64,000 nt of DNA from CBDCTM01 sp965222005. GTDB lineage: Bacteria > Bacteroidota > Bacteroidia > Chitinophagales > Saprospiraceae. The first letter of the stretch is position 1; every line of letters starts with the position of its first letter. Location: positions 3,596,001-3,660,000 of the forward strand of contig OZ244935.1 in assembly GCA_965222005.1 (NCBI GenBank), in the 5' to 3' direction. The notes under the pieces are model-generated. The model saw only the letters and a list, made by a program, of their open reading frames with translations, was not told the origin of the DNA and did no database searches. A program made the translations under genes and the position numbers. Shown here in pieces: positions 18,894-27,959 of the stretch.

Positions 18894-19672
18894 GATTTCT
18901 GATTTTTAAATGAGGCATTCACACTTCCAATGCTTAATCCTTTAGAGTTATTGATGTTTACATTTTGTGAATTGTTAATATTTTGAGTGATAATATTTTG
19001 TACTTCTTCTGTTAGTATATTATTCCTTTTGGCATAATCCATAATGTTTGTTTGTATCAAAAAAGTTGCAGTCTTAAAAATTGAAACCAAGTCCAATGAA
19101 TTGAAAGAACTGCGACTAAATCTGCTACTCAAAGCATTGATAATATTATATTCTCCTCTAAACCAAGGAATAATCCAAAACCAAATGCTTAATGGTGAAA
19201 AAAGTATGAATTTTAATACATCATACCAGTAATACATTCCCATAAGATAAACAAACTGGTGAATAATCACTTGGTTTCCCAATACTTGCAAATACACCAT
19301 CGTATTGATTTTACTTTTTCTTGGTGTGGTGAAAGTAATCCTTAAAAAATCTCTCTTGTCTCGTGGCACTTTTTTGTCTTTAACCTGTATGTCCGCCATT
19401 TTGAAATAAGTCTTACTGGCAAATTGATTATTCAACTCGGCTTTCAGTTCATTCCTTAACTCGGATATTATTTGCGCTTTGGATTTTGATGTTTTGTTTT
19501 GGTCAATTTTCAATGGGATAATTGAAGAATATACTTCTGTTCCATACTTTGAAAACAGACCACCTCTTTTGAAGTCATCATTTATTGATGCCTCATTTGC
19601 CTTATCTCTAAGGTAAGCCAACAAAGCGATTACTATTAAAATAATTGGTAAGAATAAAATAAGTATTTCCAT
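18890..19672 (-). CDS. Membrane protein with Asn-rich C-terminal tail
   Basis: A 260-residue protein, first in the operon. An N-terminal membrane helix (residues 3-21) is followed by a beta-rich domain, two more hydrophobic stretches in the middle (about residues 125-170), and a tail with repeats such as ITQNINNSQNVNINNS ending in GSVNASFKN. This tail resembles the N-terminus of the next gene product, so the two proteins may interact through it (inference). No catalytic motif is seen. Confidence 0.65.
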   Translation of the reverse strand: MEILILFLPIILIVIALLAYLRDKANEASINDDFKRGGLFSKYGTEVYSSIIPLKIDQNKTSKSKAQIISELRNELKAELNNQFASKTYFKMADIQVKDKKVPRDKRDFLRITFTTPRKSKINTMVYLQVLGNQVIIHQFVYLMGMYYWYDVLKFILFSPLSIWFWIIPWFRGEYNIINALSSRFSRSSFNSLDLVSIFKTATFLIQTNIMDYAKRNNILTEEVQNIITQNINNSQNVNINNSKGLSIGSVNASFKNQKS

Positions 19673-19709
19673 TTGTTATTCGTTTTTTTTTGATTTTTTT
19701 TTTGCTTGC

Positions 19710-19833
19710 CGAGAACGGCCCGGCTATGCGCCGTGTGGTGTCAGGATGCTGAAAGGAACAGAGGTGTAGTTTTTCGATAAGGTTAAATTTTCGAAGAAAA
19801 TTTAACCACATGGTCGCATAGCCAGTGTTGGCT
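19710..19833 (-). repeat. attC site 14 (owner D1)
   Basis: Bounded by GAGAAC and GTTGGCTG. A long stem with arms GGCTATGCG and CGCATAGCC; the inner arms TTAAATTTTCG and GAAAATTTAA also pair. This type is found with every D cassette. Confidence 0.85.
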
Positions 19834-20303
19834 GCATTCTCTTCTGCGCGTTGGCCAAAGTTTCCATTACAGTGTTTTGGCTGCTACTCAACTTCTCTAA
19901 TCTCAAAGTCCTTTTCAACAGAATTTTCAATACTACTAATTTTAGATACAAATTTCAGTTGCAATTTTCAACAGTCAATTTACCAAATTAGAAATCTAAT
20001 CTCAAAAATTGTCAATCAAAATTTAACTGCTGATGAAATTCAAGATTTTCTTGCTGATGAATTGAGGCCAGTACAATTACCCGTAATCTATCAATTGTGA
20101 TTAAAATTATACGTAATCGATTGAGAATTAGTAGTTTATCATAATTTTTCCAACTTCAAATTTTCACAACTATCAATTCTAGTTTCAATTCAGGATAAAT
20201 TCTCAATCAAAATTTCATTGTCAAAGATTCTCTTTCAATTAGCTTTTTGGTACAGATGTTCATGCCATCCAATTCAAAAAAAGCGGGTCGGCCCAACCAT
20301 TGC
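19834..20303 (-). repeat. Gene-less cassette family D, copy D1
   Basis: A 470 bp AT-rich body with many CAATTT/AAATTG runs and no conserved minus-strand gene. It lies next to another D copy. Confidence 0.8.
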
Positions 20304-20427
20304 AGCCAACGGCCCGGCTATGCGCCGTGTGGTGTCAGGATGTTGAAAGGAACAAAGATGTAGTTTTTCGATAAGGTTAAATTTTCGAAGAAAATTTAAC
20401 CACATGGTCGCATAGCCAGTGTTGGCT
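20304..20427 (-). repeat. attC site 15 (owner D2)
   Basis: Bounded by CAGCCAAC and GTTGGCTG. D-type long stem GGCTATGCG/CGCATAGCC. Confidence 0.85.
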
Positions 20428-20919
20428 GCATTCTCTTCTGCGCGTTGGCCAAAGTTTCCATTACAGTGTTTTGGCTGCTACTCAACTTCTCTAATCTCAA
20501 AGCCCTTTTCAACAAAATTTTCAATGATACTAATTTTAGATACTAATTTTAGATACAAATTTCAGTTACAATTTTCAACAGTCAATTTACCAAATTTTAC
20601 CAAATTAGAAATCTAATCTCAAAAATTGTCAATTAAAATTTAACTGCTGATGAAATTCATGATTTTCTTGCTGATGAATTGAAGCCAGTACAATTACCCG
20701 TAATCTATCAATTGTGATTAAAATCATACGTAATCGATTGAAAATTAGTAGTTTATCATAATTTCCCAACTTCAAATTTTCACAACTATCAATATTCTAG
20801 TTTCAATTCAGGATAAATTATCAATCAGAATTTGCTGTCAAAGATTCTCTTTCAATTACCTTTTTGGTACAGATGTTCATGCCATCCAATTCAAAAAAGC
20901 GGGTCGACCCAACCATTGC
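20428..20919 (-). repeat. Gene-less cassette family D, copy D2
   Basis: A 492 bp body with a duplicated ATACTAATTTTAG unit that is also present in D4 and absent from the other D copies. Confidence 0.8.
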
Positions 20920-21045
20920 AGCCAACGGCCTGCGTAAACGCCGTGCGGTTTTCAAAGTGCTGAAAGGAACTGCAAAAATTCTTACCAAGTAACCAACATT
21001 TCGACCTCAAAGAAAGCCGCATGGTCGTTTTACGCTTTGTTGGTA
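20920..21045 (-). repeat. attC site 16 (owner E1)
   Basis: Bounded by AGCCAAC and GTTGGTA. GCGTAAACG stem type; looks the same as site 30. Confidence 0.85.
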
Positions 21046-21630
21046 GCCGTATTTTTCCGGCGCCTCAGCGCCGGTTTTCCTTTCAGGTAATTTCGGAGCC
21101 ATATTAGTCCAAACTGTTAAGGAACCAATATATGAAATTTTGTCGAGATGTGTATTTTGAATGTTATTTTTCTTCTACAATTCTATTGCTGTGGGCGCAC
21201 TATTTTTCATGCTGCTTCAATACCTTTTCGGAGTTGAGCTTACCGATTGTTGATTAACAATTAGCTGGATTAGGCCGAATTCATTATTTAACTCTATGAT
21301 TTTCAATAATTTATGAATTGCAATAATTTTAAGTTATTAAACTTTATTGCAGATGTTGCGGAGTTTGTAATTTTTACAATCTACTTGTCTCAATTAGTTT
21401 TAGGATTTCAATTACTTTCAAAAGCTCTTTGTGAATTGTTGTGATTCTTTGTCAAAGTATTCAATTACAAAATTCAAAAGGCCGTAGTCCTGCCAATCGA
21501 AGAGGGATGATTGTATCAATTTCAAAGCGGGTTGGTAAGCCTTTCAGGATGTTGTTTTCCTTTTCCAGGTATTGAATTTACTACGATGCTGTTTGAAAAA
21601 TAGGAAAGCTGTGGGTTTGATTTTCTATGG

Positions 21631-23050
21631 GGTGCAACAGACATCGTACACACAGTTCAATAGACATGGGTTACACTTTTTATTCATAAATATAATACTT
21701 TTCTTCCAGAGCAGCCCTGGCTGTGGAGCGTAGCGGAACAGCCAGGGCTGCTGCGATTTTAATTTACCCCCCCCGACGCCTTCCGTTCATATCTTTATCA
21801 GAATCTAATAAATGATATTTACCCTTTTGAACTTGTTCGCCTTCTTTAAAATATCCCAGAGGATAATTTCTATAGAATACTTGATAAATTCTATTCCCTA
21901 ATTTTTTAATTCCGACATATTTACCGATGAGACATCTGCTAATATTCACCCATTCGTAAGCACCCCATCTGATGGCTCCACTTGCAGTAACTTTCTTGAC
22001 CATCAAATCGGAATCGTATTCTATTGGAGCTATTTTATCAGACCATTCTCTATTGGATAACTGATGAACTTTACCGGGCGTTTTCATATCTAATTTTTCG
22101 TGAGGTCGTTCAAAATTATATTCCTTAACAAAGGCATTCATTCGTCTGTTCTGACTTCTGAGATTATGAGCAGGAGGTTTACAGCAACGAGCTTTAAGAT
22201 CTTTATGCATACGCTCGTGACGTCCATTTTGGTCAGGTCTGCCTGGATCGGAAAACACAGGTTGGATGCCATGATCCAAAAGCCAGTAGGACAAATATCC
22301 GTATCCTGCAGGGCTTTGAATGGACGCAAAAGCACTCCCATTGTCCGTATGGAAGTATTTTGGTTTTCCATATTGCTTAAAAACTTTTTTGAGGACAGAG
22401 ATTACATTTTTGGTATTTTCATTATACTGGCCTTGAATATCGAAAATAAATCGAGAACAGGAATCGCAAATAGTCAAAGGAAAGCATCGTTTTTTATTAC
22501 CGAGTAAAAAGGAACCTTTATAATCAGCGGACCAAATTTCGTTACATTGCTGAGGATCGAAAACGGGGTAGGAGGGTTCGATTTTTCTTCTTCTCTTTTT
22601 GGGTGTAACTAAGCCTTGTCTGATTAAAATATTGTGAATAGTAGTTACACTGGGGACTAAATTTTCATCAAATTTTTCAATGACTTTAATTCTGATTTTT
22701 TTAGCACCCCAATTTTTTTTACCTCTCCAGAATTTTATTTCATCAATAATGTTTTGATCAGTTGAATCAGGACTATTTAAAGGTTTACGAGATCGATCAG
22801 CTAAATGGTGGATACCATTTTCTTTATATCTATTAATAATTTTATAGCCAGTTTTTCTACTGATGCAATAAGCTTCGCACAAGCTATTAAAATAAAATTG
22901 TCCGCTTTCCCATTCGCGAATAAAAGCAATTTTTTGATCCATAGGTGTGTTGTTTTTCCAAGGCATAGCATTTTATTATGCAATTTATGCCTTTTTAAAA
23001 GTGTCACCTATGTCTGTTGAACTCTGTCACCTATGTCTGTTGTTCGTACC
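21631..23050 (-). mobile_element. IS481-type insertion sequence, copy 2 (1420 bp)
   Basis: Same element as at 8209-9628. It is flanked by a perfect 5 bp duplication TATGG (21626-21630 and 23051-23055), and the empty site TTTTCTATGGCTACCC is seen in other E copies, so the ends are well defined. Confidence 0.92.
21764..22966 (-). CDS. IS481-type transposase
   Basis: A 400-residue transposase identical in translation to the one at 8342-9544, with the same helix-turn-helix N-terminus and DDE core (WSADYKGSF, FHTDNGSAF, GRHERMHKD). The frame is intact, so the element may still be active. Confidence 0.87.
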   Translation of the reverse strand: MPWKNNTPMDQKIAFIREWESGQFYFNSLCEAYCISRKTGYKIINRYKENGIHHLADRSRKPLNSPDSTDQNIIDEIKFWRGKKNWGAKKIRIKVIEKFDENLVPSVTTIHNILIRQGLVTPKKRRRKIEPSYPVFDPQQCNEIWSADYKGSFLLGNKKRCFPLTICDSCSRFIFDIQGQYNENTKNVISVLKKVFKQYGKPKYFHTDNGSAFASIQSPAGYGYLSYWLLDHGIQPVFSDPGRPDQNGRHERMHKDLKARCCKPPAHNLRSQNRRMNAFVKEYNFERPHEKLDMKTPGKVHQLSNREWSDKIAPIEYDSDLMVKKVTASGAIRWGAYEWVNISRCLIGKYVGIKKLGNRIYQVFYRNYPLGYFKEGEQVQKGKYHLLDSDKDMNGRRRGG

Positions 23051-23057
23051 TATGGCT

Positions 23058-23124
23058 ACCCAACGGTCTGTGCAAACGCAGGTGGGGCGCATAGCCCCAC
23101 TTGCCGTTTTGCACTTTGTTCTCT
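23058..23124 (-). repeat. attC site 17 (owner outer-membrane-like cassette)
   Basis: Bounded by TACCCAAC and GTTCTCT. The arms GTGCAAACG and CGTTTTGCAC pair; the tip is GTGGGGCGCATAGCCCCAC. The core GTTCTCTGCG matches CGCAGAGAAC at 24061-24070. Confidence 0.85.
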
Positions 23125-23170
23125 GCGGTTTTCTTCCAATCCTTCAGTTTGATTGTTAATGTTGCTTCAT

Positions 23171-23860
23171 TTATGTTCTTTGTCTTATTTTTCCGAAATG
23201 AATTCCTGCTCCTATCGAAAAATAAGATTGAATAGTATTAATGTTTCCTTCAATTAACCAGAACGAACCACCGAATCTTGCCCAGTTCAATTCAATTTTT
23301 GATTTTAAATTCAATCCTACGCCTGATTCTTTATCAGGGTAATCAATCCGGTGGGAAGCAGAAGCTACAGTAATTGTTTGTGGCGGTTCTGTTTTAGTAT
23401 AATTTGCCTCTGCATATTGAATCCAAGACAAACCTCCTTCAAAAGTAAATCTTAATAGTTTTGTTTTTGGATTTAGCATTTTTCCAAAACCAAAAGTCAG
23501 TACTTGTATTTTATCCTCAGATGCTACTCCAGTACTAAGCGGTTGAAACCCTCCACTAAAATTGCTTGGAAAGTTGTCAGATTTGAAAGTTCTGGATGAT
23601 TTGAAACTCGCCGATATCAGGAATTCGTCATTGAAATACACACTTGTTCTAAGTCCGTGGAGTAGGGCTAGTTTATTGGAATGGTTTTTAGGTAATGCAC
23701 CATTAAACTCATAGCCCACACTCCAATAACTAAATTTAAAGTTTGGTGAATCACCCTCTTGAGCATAAATATTCCCTGAACTAACTATTAATATGAAGTA
23801 TAAATTAAATGTTAATTTCCTAACGAAAGAAGTTTGGACAAGGTTAGTTCGGTTTTTCAT
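23171..23860 (-). CDS. Putative outer membrane beta-barrel protein
   Basis: A 229-residue protein with an N-terminal signal region ending at IYAQ. The rest is alternating beta-strand with many aromatic strand ends (for example FKFSYWSVGYEF) and a C-terminal strand YFSIGAGIHFGKI, typical of small porin-like outer membrane proteins. No substrate can be named. It is the only gene of its cassette; about 200 bp upstream of it (23861-24060) hold no gene and probably contain its promoter. Confidence 0.65.
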   Translation of the reverse strand: MKNRTNLVQTSFVRKLTFNLYFILIVSSGNIYAQEGDSPNFKFSYWSVGYEFNGALPKNHSNKLALLHGLRTSVYFNDEFLISASFKSSRTFKSDNFPSNFSGGFQPLSTGVASEDKIQVLTFGFGKMLNPKTKLLRFTFEGGLSWIQYAEANYTKTEPPQTITVASASHRIDYPDKESGVGLNLKSKIELNWARFGGSFWLIEGNINTIQSYFSIGAGIHFGKIRQRT

Positions 23861-24063
23861 AATTTAATCATTTAGTTTGAAAATTTGCAATTATTATAAG
23901 ATTGGTACCATTTTTATTTTTTATTCTGACTAACGTTCAGAGAATGTTGATTTATAGTGTTTAAGATATTAAATATTTTCTTAAACTTATCTATTAAGCT
24001 GCAATTTTAATCGTTAACTCCTTAAATTAATTCCAAATTTAATATTGGTATATCTTGAATCGC

Positions 24064-24188
24064 AGAGAACGGTCTGCGTAAACGCCGTGCGGCCTTCAAG
24101 GTGCTGAAAGGAACTACAAAATTCTTTATCAACCAAAAAGCATTTCATCTTCCAAGTAGCCGCATGGACGCTTTACGCTTTGTTACCT
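24064..24188 (-). repeat. attC site 18 (owner A2)
   Basis: Bounded by AGAGAAC and GTTACCT. GCGTAAACG stem type with the TTTATCAACC loop of family A. Confidence 0.85.
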
Positions 24189-24658
24189 ATCCGTATTTCG
24201 GCGCGCACAGCGCCGTTTCTGAGGATAGTTTGAAAGGAACTGTTGAGTCCTTTATTTATCGTATTCACCACTGGAACAAAAGAGTTCTTTAGGTGGTGGT
24301 ATAAATATATAACATTTTTCCTTAATCCGTGAATTTGACTGTCAATTTGTAGTTGGGCCTCAGAGGAGAATTTGGGTCTAATTTATGGACTCATAGCTTT
24401 CGCTGGAAGATTTAACAATTTGGCTGACTCAGTGCCGATCAAAGACTTATTGTGTGAAGAATAATTTCCCGTGATTATTGCTTTTAATTATTGTTGATCC
24501 CAGGCCCTGGTTTTTGGTTTGTAAAAAGCTTATCGAAGAAATTTTTAAGCGGGTAGGGCGATCACTTTGGATGCTGTATCTTGACGAATTCATTCAATTT
24601 TTCCAGGCGTAATTTGGGACTAATTTAGAATCGAGGGATGGCCTTAAAATTCTATGGT
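24189..24658 (-). repeat. Gene-less cassette family A, copy A2
   Basis: A 470 bp body with the hairpin CGGCGC-GCACA-GCGCCG close to the core. No gene is visible. Confidence 0.8.
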
Positions 24659-24724
24659 AGGTAACGTCCAGCGTATGTGACGTGCCGCCGATTAGGCGGC
24701 ATGTACATATACGCATTGTTCGCT
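24659..24724 (-). repeat. attC site 19 (owner unknown-gene cassette)
   Basis: Bounded by AGGTAAC and GTTCGCT. The arms GCGTATGTG and CATATACGC pair; the tip is GCCGCCGATTAGGCGGC. The core GTTCGCTACA matches TGTAGCGAAC at 25643-25652. Confidence 0.85.
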
Positions 24725-24737
24725 ACAGCTATTTTTT

Positions 24738-25616
24738 TTACATCTTAAAATAATAGATTCCTTCTCGTTTCTTAGCATCTTCAATCAAAGTTCTTATTTC
24801 CATTCTCAATTCTTTTTCTGATTTTCCTGATAAAATTATTGTATCATTATACATTGCAAACCATCTTTTTTTGATGCCTAATCCTCTCATTTCCTTTTTC
24901 TTCTTTCTTGAATTTATTCGTCCCCATTCTCTTATATAAATTGGTTCCAATTCTGGATGTTCTTCCAACAAATTTTCTATCTTATACCAATTATATTCTC
25001 TTGATGATTTCGTTTTCATCATTATTAGTAATTCCTTTTCTACACTTTTCTCTAAGTTATTTTTGTTTATTCTTTCAGGCAATTCTGTTATAATTCCATA
25101 TTTACCTTCTGACAGCGTATAATCATTTTTAATCGAACTTCTTATCCCTTTTCCAAAATGAATTGGGTAGTTTGAGATTATTCCATCGTAAATAATTTTT
25201 CCTTTATATGGCAATAATACTGCTTGCACCATTATAGGTAAATTATTTCCCCAAAACGATTGAAATGGATCATTTAAAGCATGTACTCCATATACATATT
25301 TATCTCCTAAAAAATAGGCATATTTTTTCGTCAGTTTCACCACATAAAATGTTCCTTGTTTAAAGTATTTAAACCCTCGTATTATATCTTTATCTTCTTT
25401 GGACAACTCTTCTGATTTTTCTTTTATATAATCATTCAGCATGTGTATGTTTTCATACATCGCATTTCTAATCGGGTATTTATCTTCTACTGAATAATTC
25501 ATGAATTTTTCTAATGTTGTCGATTTCGATATTAACCCCTTCTTTATTCCTACATAATAAATCAATTTTGGATGAATTTCTAAATACTTGTAATATTCCT
25601 CTTCATTTAATCTCAT
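24738..25616 (-). CDS. Protein of unknown function (292 residues)
   Basis: I do not recognise the family. The protein is rich in Lys, Glu and Tyr, without signal peptide or membrane segment, so probably cytoplasmic. Notable segments are YFLGDKYVYGVHALNDPFQSF, a Gly-Lys-Ile-Ile-Tyr-Asp-Gly turn near residue 140, and a basic stretch INSRKKKKEMRGLGIKKRW near residue 235. It fills its cassette, with the stop 14 bp from the core site and the start 34 bp from the other end. Confidence 0.7.
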   Translation of the reverse strand: MRLNEEEYYKYLEIHPKLIYYVGIKKGLISKSTTLEKFMNYSVEDKYPIRNAMYENIHMLNDYIKEKSEELSKEDKDIIRGFKYFKQGTFYVVKLTKKYAYFLGDKYVYGVHALNDPFQSFWGNNLPIMVQAVLLPYKGKIIYDGIISNYPIHFGKGIRSSIKNDYTLSEGKYGIITELPERINKNNLEKSVEKELLIMMKTKSSREYNWYKIENLLEEHPELEPIYIREWGRINSRKKKKEMRGLGIKKRWFAMYNDTIILSGKSEKELRMEIRTLIEDAKKREGIYYFKM

Positions 25617-25645
25617 GGCTGTAATTGTTTTGTTTTTTTAGTTGT

Positions 25646-25712
25646 AGCGAACGGCTAGTGTACCTGCAGTGGCTGACGAATGGAAGCCATTGACAGGTAC
25701 ACATTGTTAGCA
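25646..25712 (-). repeat. attC site 20 (owner methyltransferase cassette)
   Basis: Bounded by AGCGAAC and GTTAGCA. The arms GTGTACCTG and CAGGTACAC pair. The core GTTAGCAAGC matches GCTTGCTAAC at 28794-28803. Confidence 0.85.
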
Positions 25713-25741
25713 AGCGTTTTCTCTATTTAATTTACAATTTA

Positions 25742-25832
25742 TCATCTTTCAATTTCATCTTCAATCTTAGGGATTGGATTAAGTCCCATTTTTTTCATTT
25801 CATATTCATTAGTCGGATCAACAGCTATGGCG
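25742..25832 (-). pseudogene. 3' fragment of the membrane-protein gene cut by IS3
   Basis: An open frame runs from the IS left end to a stop and reads AVDPTNEYEMKKMGLNPI with a charged end KIEDEIER. It would be the original C-terminus of the gene at 27119-27952. The two parts are not in a simple frame relation and no target duplication is visible, so a small deletion may also have occurred. Confidence 0.55.
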
Positions 25833-25876
25833 TGGTCCGGTTTATCAGGACACTTTTTTAAGATAGAAATCAAAAA

Positions 25877-26788
25877 TTATCTCTGTCGGTTGCGGTATAA
25901 AAAGTCCATCCAATATTGCTCTTCAAACTGACTCGGACTTAGATAGTCAAGAGAAGAATGTTTACGAATCGTGTTGTAGTATCCATCAATAAACTCAAAA
26001 CATCTGAGTCGAGCATTTTCTAAGCCCCAAAAGATTCCCTCACTTAAAACCTCAGCTTTAAATCTGCTGAACAGCGATTCTGCAAAAGCATTATCGTAAT
26101 GGTTATCCTTTCGGGTCATGCTTTGTCGAAATTGGTTCCTTCTTAGTAATTTTCTGAAGTTCTTCGAACCATATTGACCACCTCCATCCGAGTGAACGAT
26201 CAGGCGTGCTTCCGGACTTCTATTATAGATCACTTTTTTCAAAGCCGTTAGGACCAGTAGATCCTCCATATGTTCATCTACATGCCAACCTACTATCTTT
26301 CTGGTGAACAGGTCCATCCAAATGGCTAGGTATAACCATTCGTCTATTCCTTCCGCTATACTGGGCAAATAGGTAATGTCACCTACCAGCACTTCGTCCG
26401 GAGCAGTGGGCAAATTATCTTCACTCAACAACATATTCGGACTCCTGCACAAAGACGGATCACTCTGTGTTGTCCTGGGAATGAAGCTTTTAGGCTGTAT
26501 CGCAACCAGTTGTTGTGCTCTCATCAAACTTCTCACTTGATGCCTACCTACGTCATAACCTTTGTCTTGCAATTCTGAGTGTATCCTTCTGCTGCCATAA
26601 CGCCGCTTATGAAAATCAAATATGGACTTCACTTCTTTTAGCAAAGTTGTTTTGTGATCGCTAGGTCGATAGGTCTGACCATTGTGATAAGCATAATAAG
26701 AACTTGTGCTTACCTGGAGCATCTTACAAAGCCTTCTTACTGGATATTCTTTTGACAACGCTTCAATCAGGTCATACCGCTTGGTCAA
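25877..26788 (-). CDS. IS3-family transposase OrfB
   Basis: A 303-residue integrase-core protein with DDE residues in VGDITYLP, IVHSDGGGQYG and NAFAESLFSRFK, and an HTH_21-like region at the N-terminus (RRLCKMLQVSTSSYYAY). It overlaps OrfA by 4 bp. An A7 run (complement of T7 at 26815-26821) precedes the overlap, and the -1 frame is open from there into OrfB, so a fused OrfAB by programmed frameshift is likely, as is usual in this family. Confidence 0.9.
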   Translation of the reverse strand: MTKRYDLIEALSKEYPVRRLCKMLQVSTSSYYAYHNGQTYRPSDHKTTLLKEVKSIFDFHKRRYGSRRIHSELQDKGYDVGRHQVRSLMRAQQLVAIQPKSFIPRTTQSDPSLCRSPNMLLSEDNLPTAPDEVLVGDITYLPSIAEGIDEWLYLAIWMDLFTRKIVGWHVDEHMEDLLVLTALKKVIYNRSPEARLIVHSDGGGQYGSKNFRKLLRRNQFRQSMTRKDNHYDNAFAESLFSRFKAEVLSEGIFWGLENARLRCFEFIDGYYNTIRKHSSLDYLSPSQFEEQYWMDFLYRNRQR

Positions 26789-27072
26789 GTCTGACGGCTG
26801 AAAATGCCCAAGGCTTTTTTTAAGATGTCACGCTCCTGTTCGACTTCTTTTAGTCGTTTACGTAATCTCTTAATTTCATCCTCTTCTGTCTTATTTGAGG
26901 ATGCCGCCCGTTTCTTTGCCTTGCTTTTCCATGTATAAAAAAGGCTTTCTTTTATCCCCAGAGCTTGGCAGATTGATGCTACACTCCTGCCATCTTGTTC
27001 CATTTCAAGGGCACTTTTTTTAAACTCTGCATCGTATCTACGACGCTTTCTGGTGGTGGGTTTCTCTTTCAT
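26785..27072 (-). CDS. IS3-family transposase OrfA
   Basis: A 95-residue helix-turn-helix protein (RRRYDAEFKKSALEME, then SVASICQALGIKESLFYTWK) followed by a leucine-zipper-like coil (KRLRKRLKEVEQERDILKK). It binds the IS ends in this family and forms the N-terminal part of the frameshift product. Confidence 0.9.
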   Translation of the reverse strand: MKEKPTTRKRRRYDAEFKKSALEMEQDGRSVASICQALGIKESLFYTWKSKAKKRAASSNKTEEDEIKRLRKRLKEVEQERDILKKALGIFSRQT

Positions 27073-27118
27073 TTGAACACAAATTTACTTTATTTTTGTG
27101 TCCTGATTTTTTAGACCA

Positions 27119-27952
27119 TCTCACTATCCTCCATACTCTATCAAAATAATCTTGTAACTCAGCTATGAAAGTTTGTTCTATGCTGAAACGTACTTCTTTA
27201 GGAGTTTTGTTTTCTTTAATCGAAATCTCACCCCCTAACTCTTTATCAAGAATTAATATACTACTTACTTGTCTTGAAATACCTCGTATTTCCATATCCC
27301 TAAGTACACGTTCTTTTAAGGTTACTTTTGTGCCCTCAGGAACATTGCGATGATGTCTTTTAATTAGACTAGTTTGAGCTATGTAGTTGTTATAATTTGT
27401 GGAATCTTTAAAAATGAAAACCCTTCTTGCATCTACTCCTCTTTCACTAGCATTGCCAAATGATTTAAGATAATCATCTCCCGCTGTCGAATTCCAAACC
27501 TCGCTGATACTTTCCATAAAACTTACAGCATTTATGGATAGCACTGCCATATCGTTCCATTCTGTAGGAACTGGAAATGTTTCTTCTTGTTTTAGCTGAA
27601 TGTTCCCCCCTTTTAATTGAGACAAATCTGCTAAAAATCCTTTCATTCTCCAGTTTTCAGTAAAATGAGTAAGGAATCTATTGTTGTGTCCATATATTTC
27701 TGCAATTGAATTTGACATTTCAGATGCAACAGACACTTTTTCCAACTTACTAAGTTTCTCCTTTGTACTATATTTAAATTCAATTAGTCCTGCAATAATT
27801 GATAAAACCAAAGCCAACATAATACCTCTCCATACACTTTTATATCTCTCCTTGTCTTTTGTTAATTTTTCAAGAAGTAGTAAAACTGCTGTTACAAGCA
27901 GAGAAAGAATTACGATAATTAAATCAAAAGGAAATGAGTTACTCATAATCAA
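27119..27952 (-). pseudogene. Membrane protein gene, 3' end replaced by IS3
   Basis: 278 native codons remain. Two membrane helices (about residues 6-26 and 42-62) are followed by a cytoplasmic domain with many short helices; I do not recognise it. The frame runs on into the IS (last native residues RIVR) and would add about 26 foreign residues. The gene starts 7 bp after the methyltransferase stop, so both were one operon in one cassette. The original tail may be the fragment at 25742-25832. Confidence 0.7.
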
Positions 27953-27959
27953 ATCTTAA

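Larger units (their letters stand above)
12799..19715 (-). other. Single 6.9 kb cassette with a kinase/phosphatase/TerY operon
   Basis: No attC-like palindrome is visible between sites 13 and 14, and the two ends (GTTCTCGGC and GCCGAGAAC) match each other. The six minus-strand genes are tightly packed (one 4 bp overlap, the largest gap 66 bp). In order of transcription: membrane protein, EAD-like protein, TerY-like vWA protein, PP2C phosphatase, two kinases. This resembles the TerY-phosphorylation triad known from comparative genomics, here carried as one integron cassette. Confidence 0.8.
21046..23057 (-). repeat. Gene-less cassette family E, copy E1, interrupted by IS481-type element
   Basis: A family E body with the CCGGCGC-CTCA-GCGCCGG hairpin at the left. 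Taking out the 1420 bp IS and one TATGG copy leaves 587 bp, the same as the uninterrupted E copies. Confidence 0.82.
25833..27118 (-). mobile_element. IS3-family insertion sequence (1286 bp)
   Basis: Ends start with TGGTCC (left) and TGGTCT (right, inverted), and both contain ATCAGGACAC. It holds two overlapping transposase frames. No clear target duplication is seen, so the ends are inferred from the repeat. It cuts the gene downstream of the methyltransferase. Confidence 0.85.
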
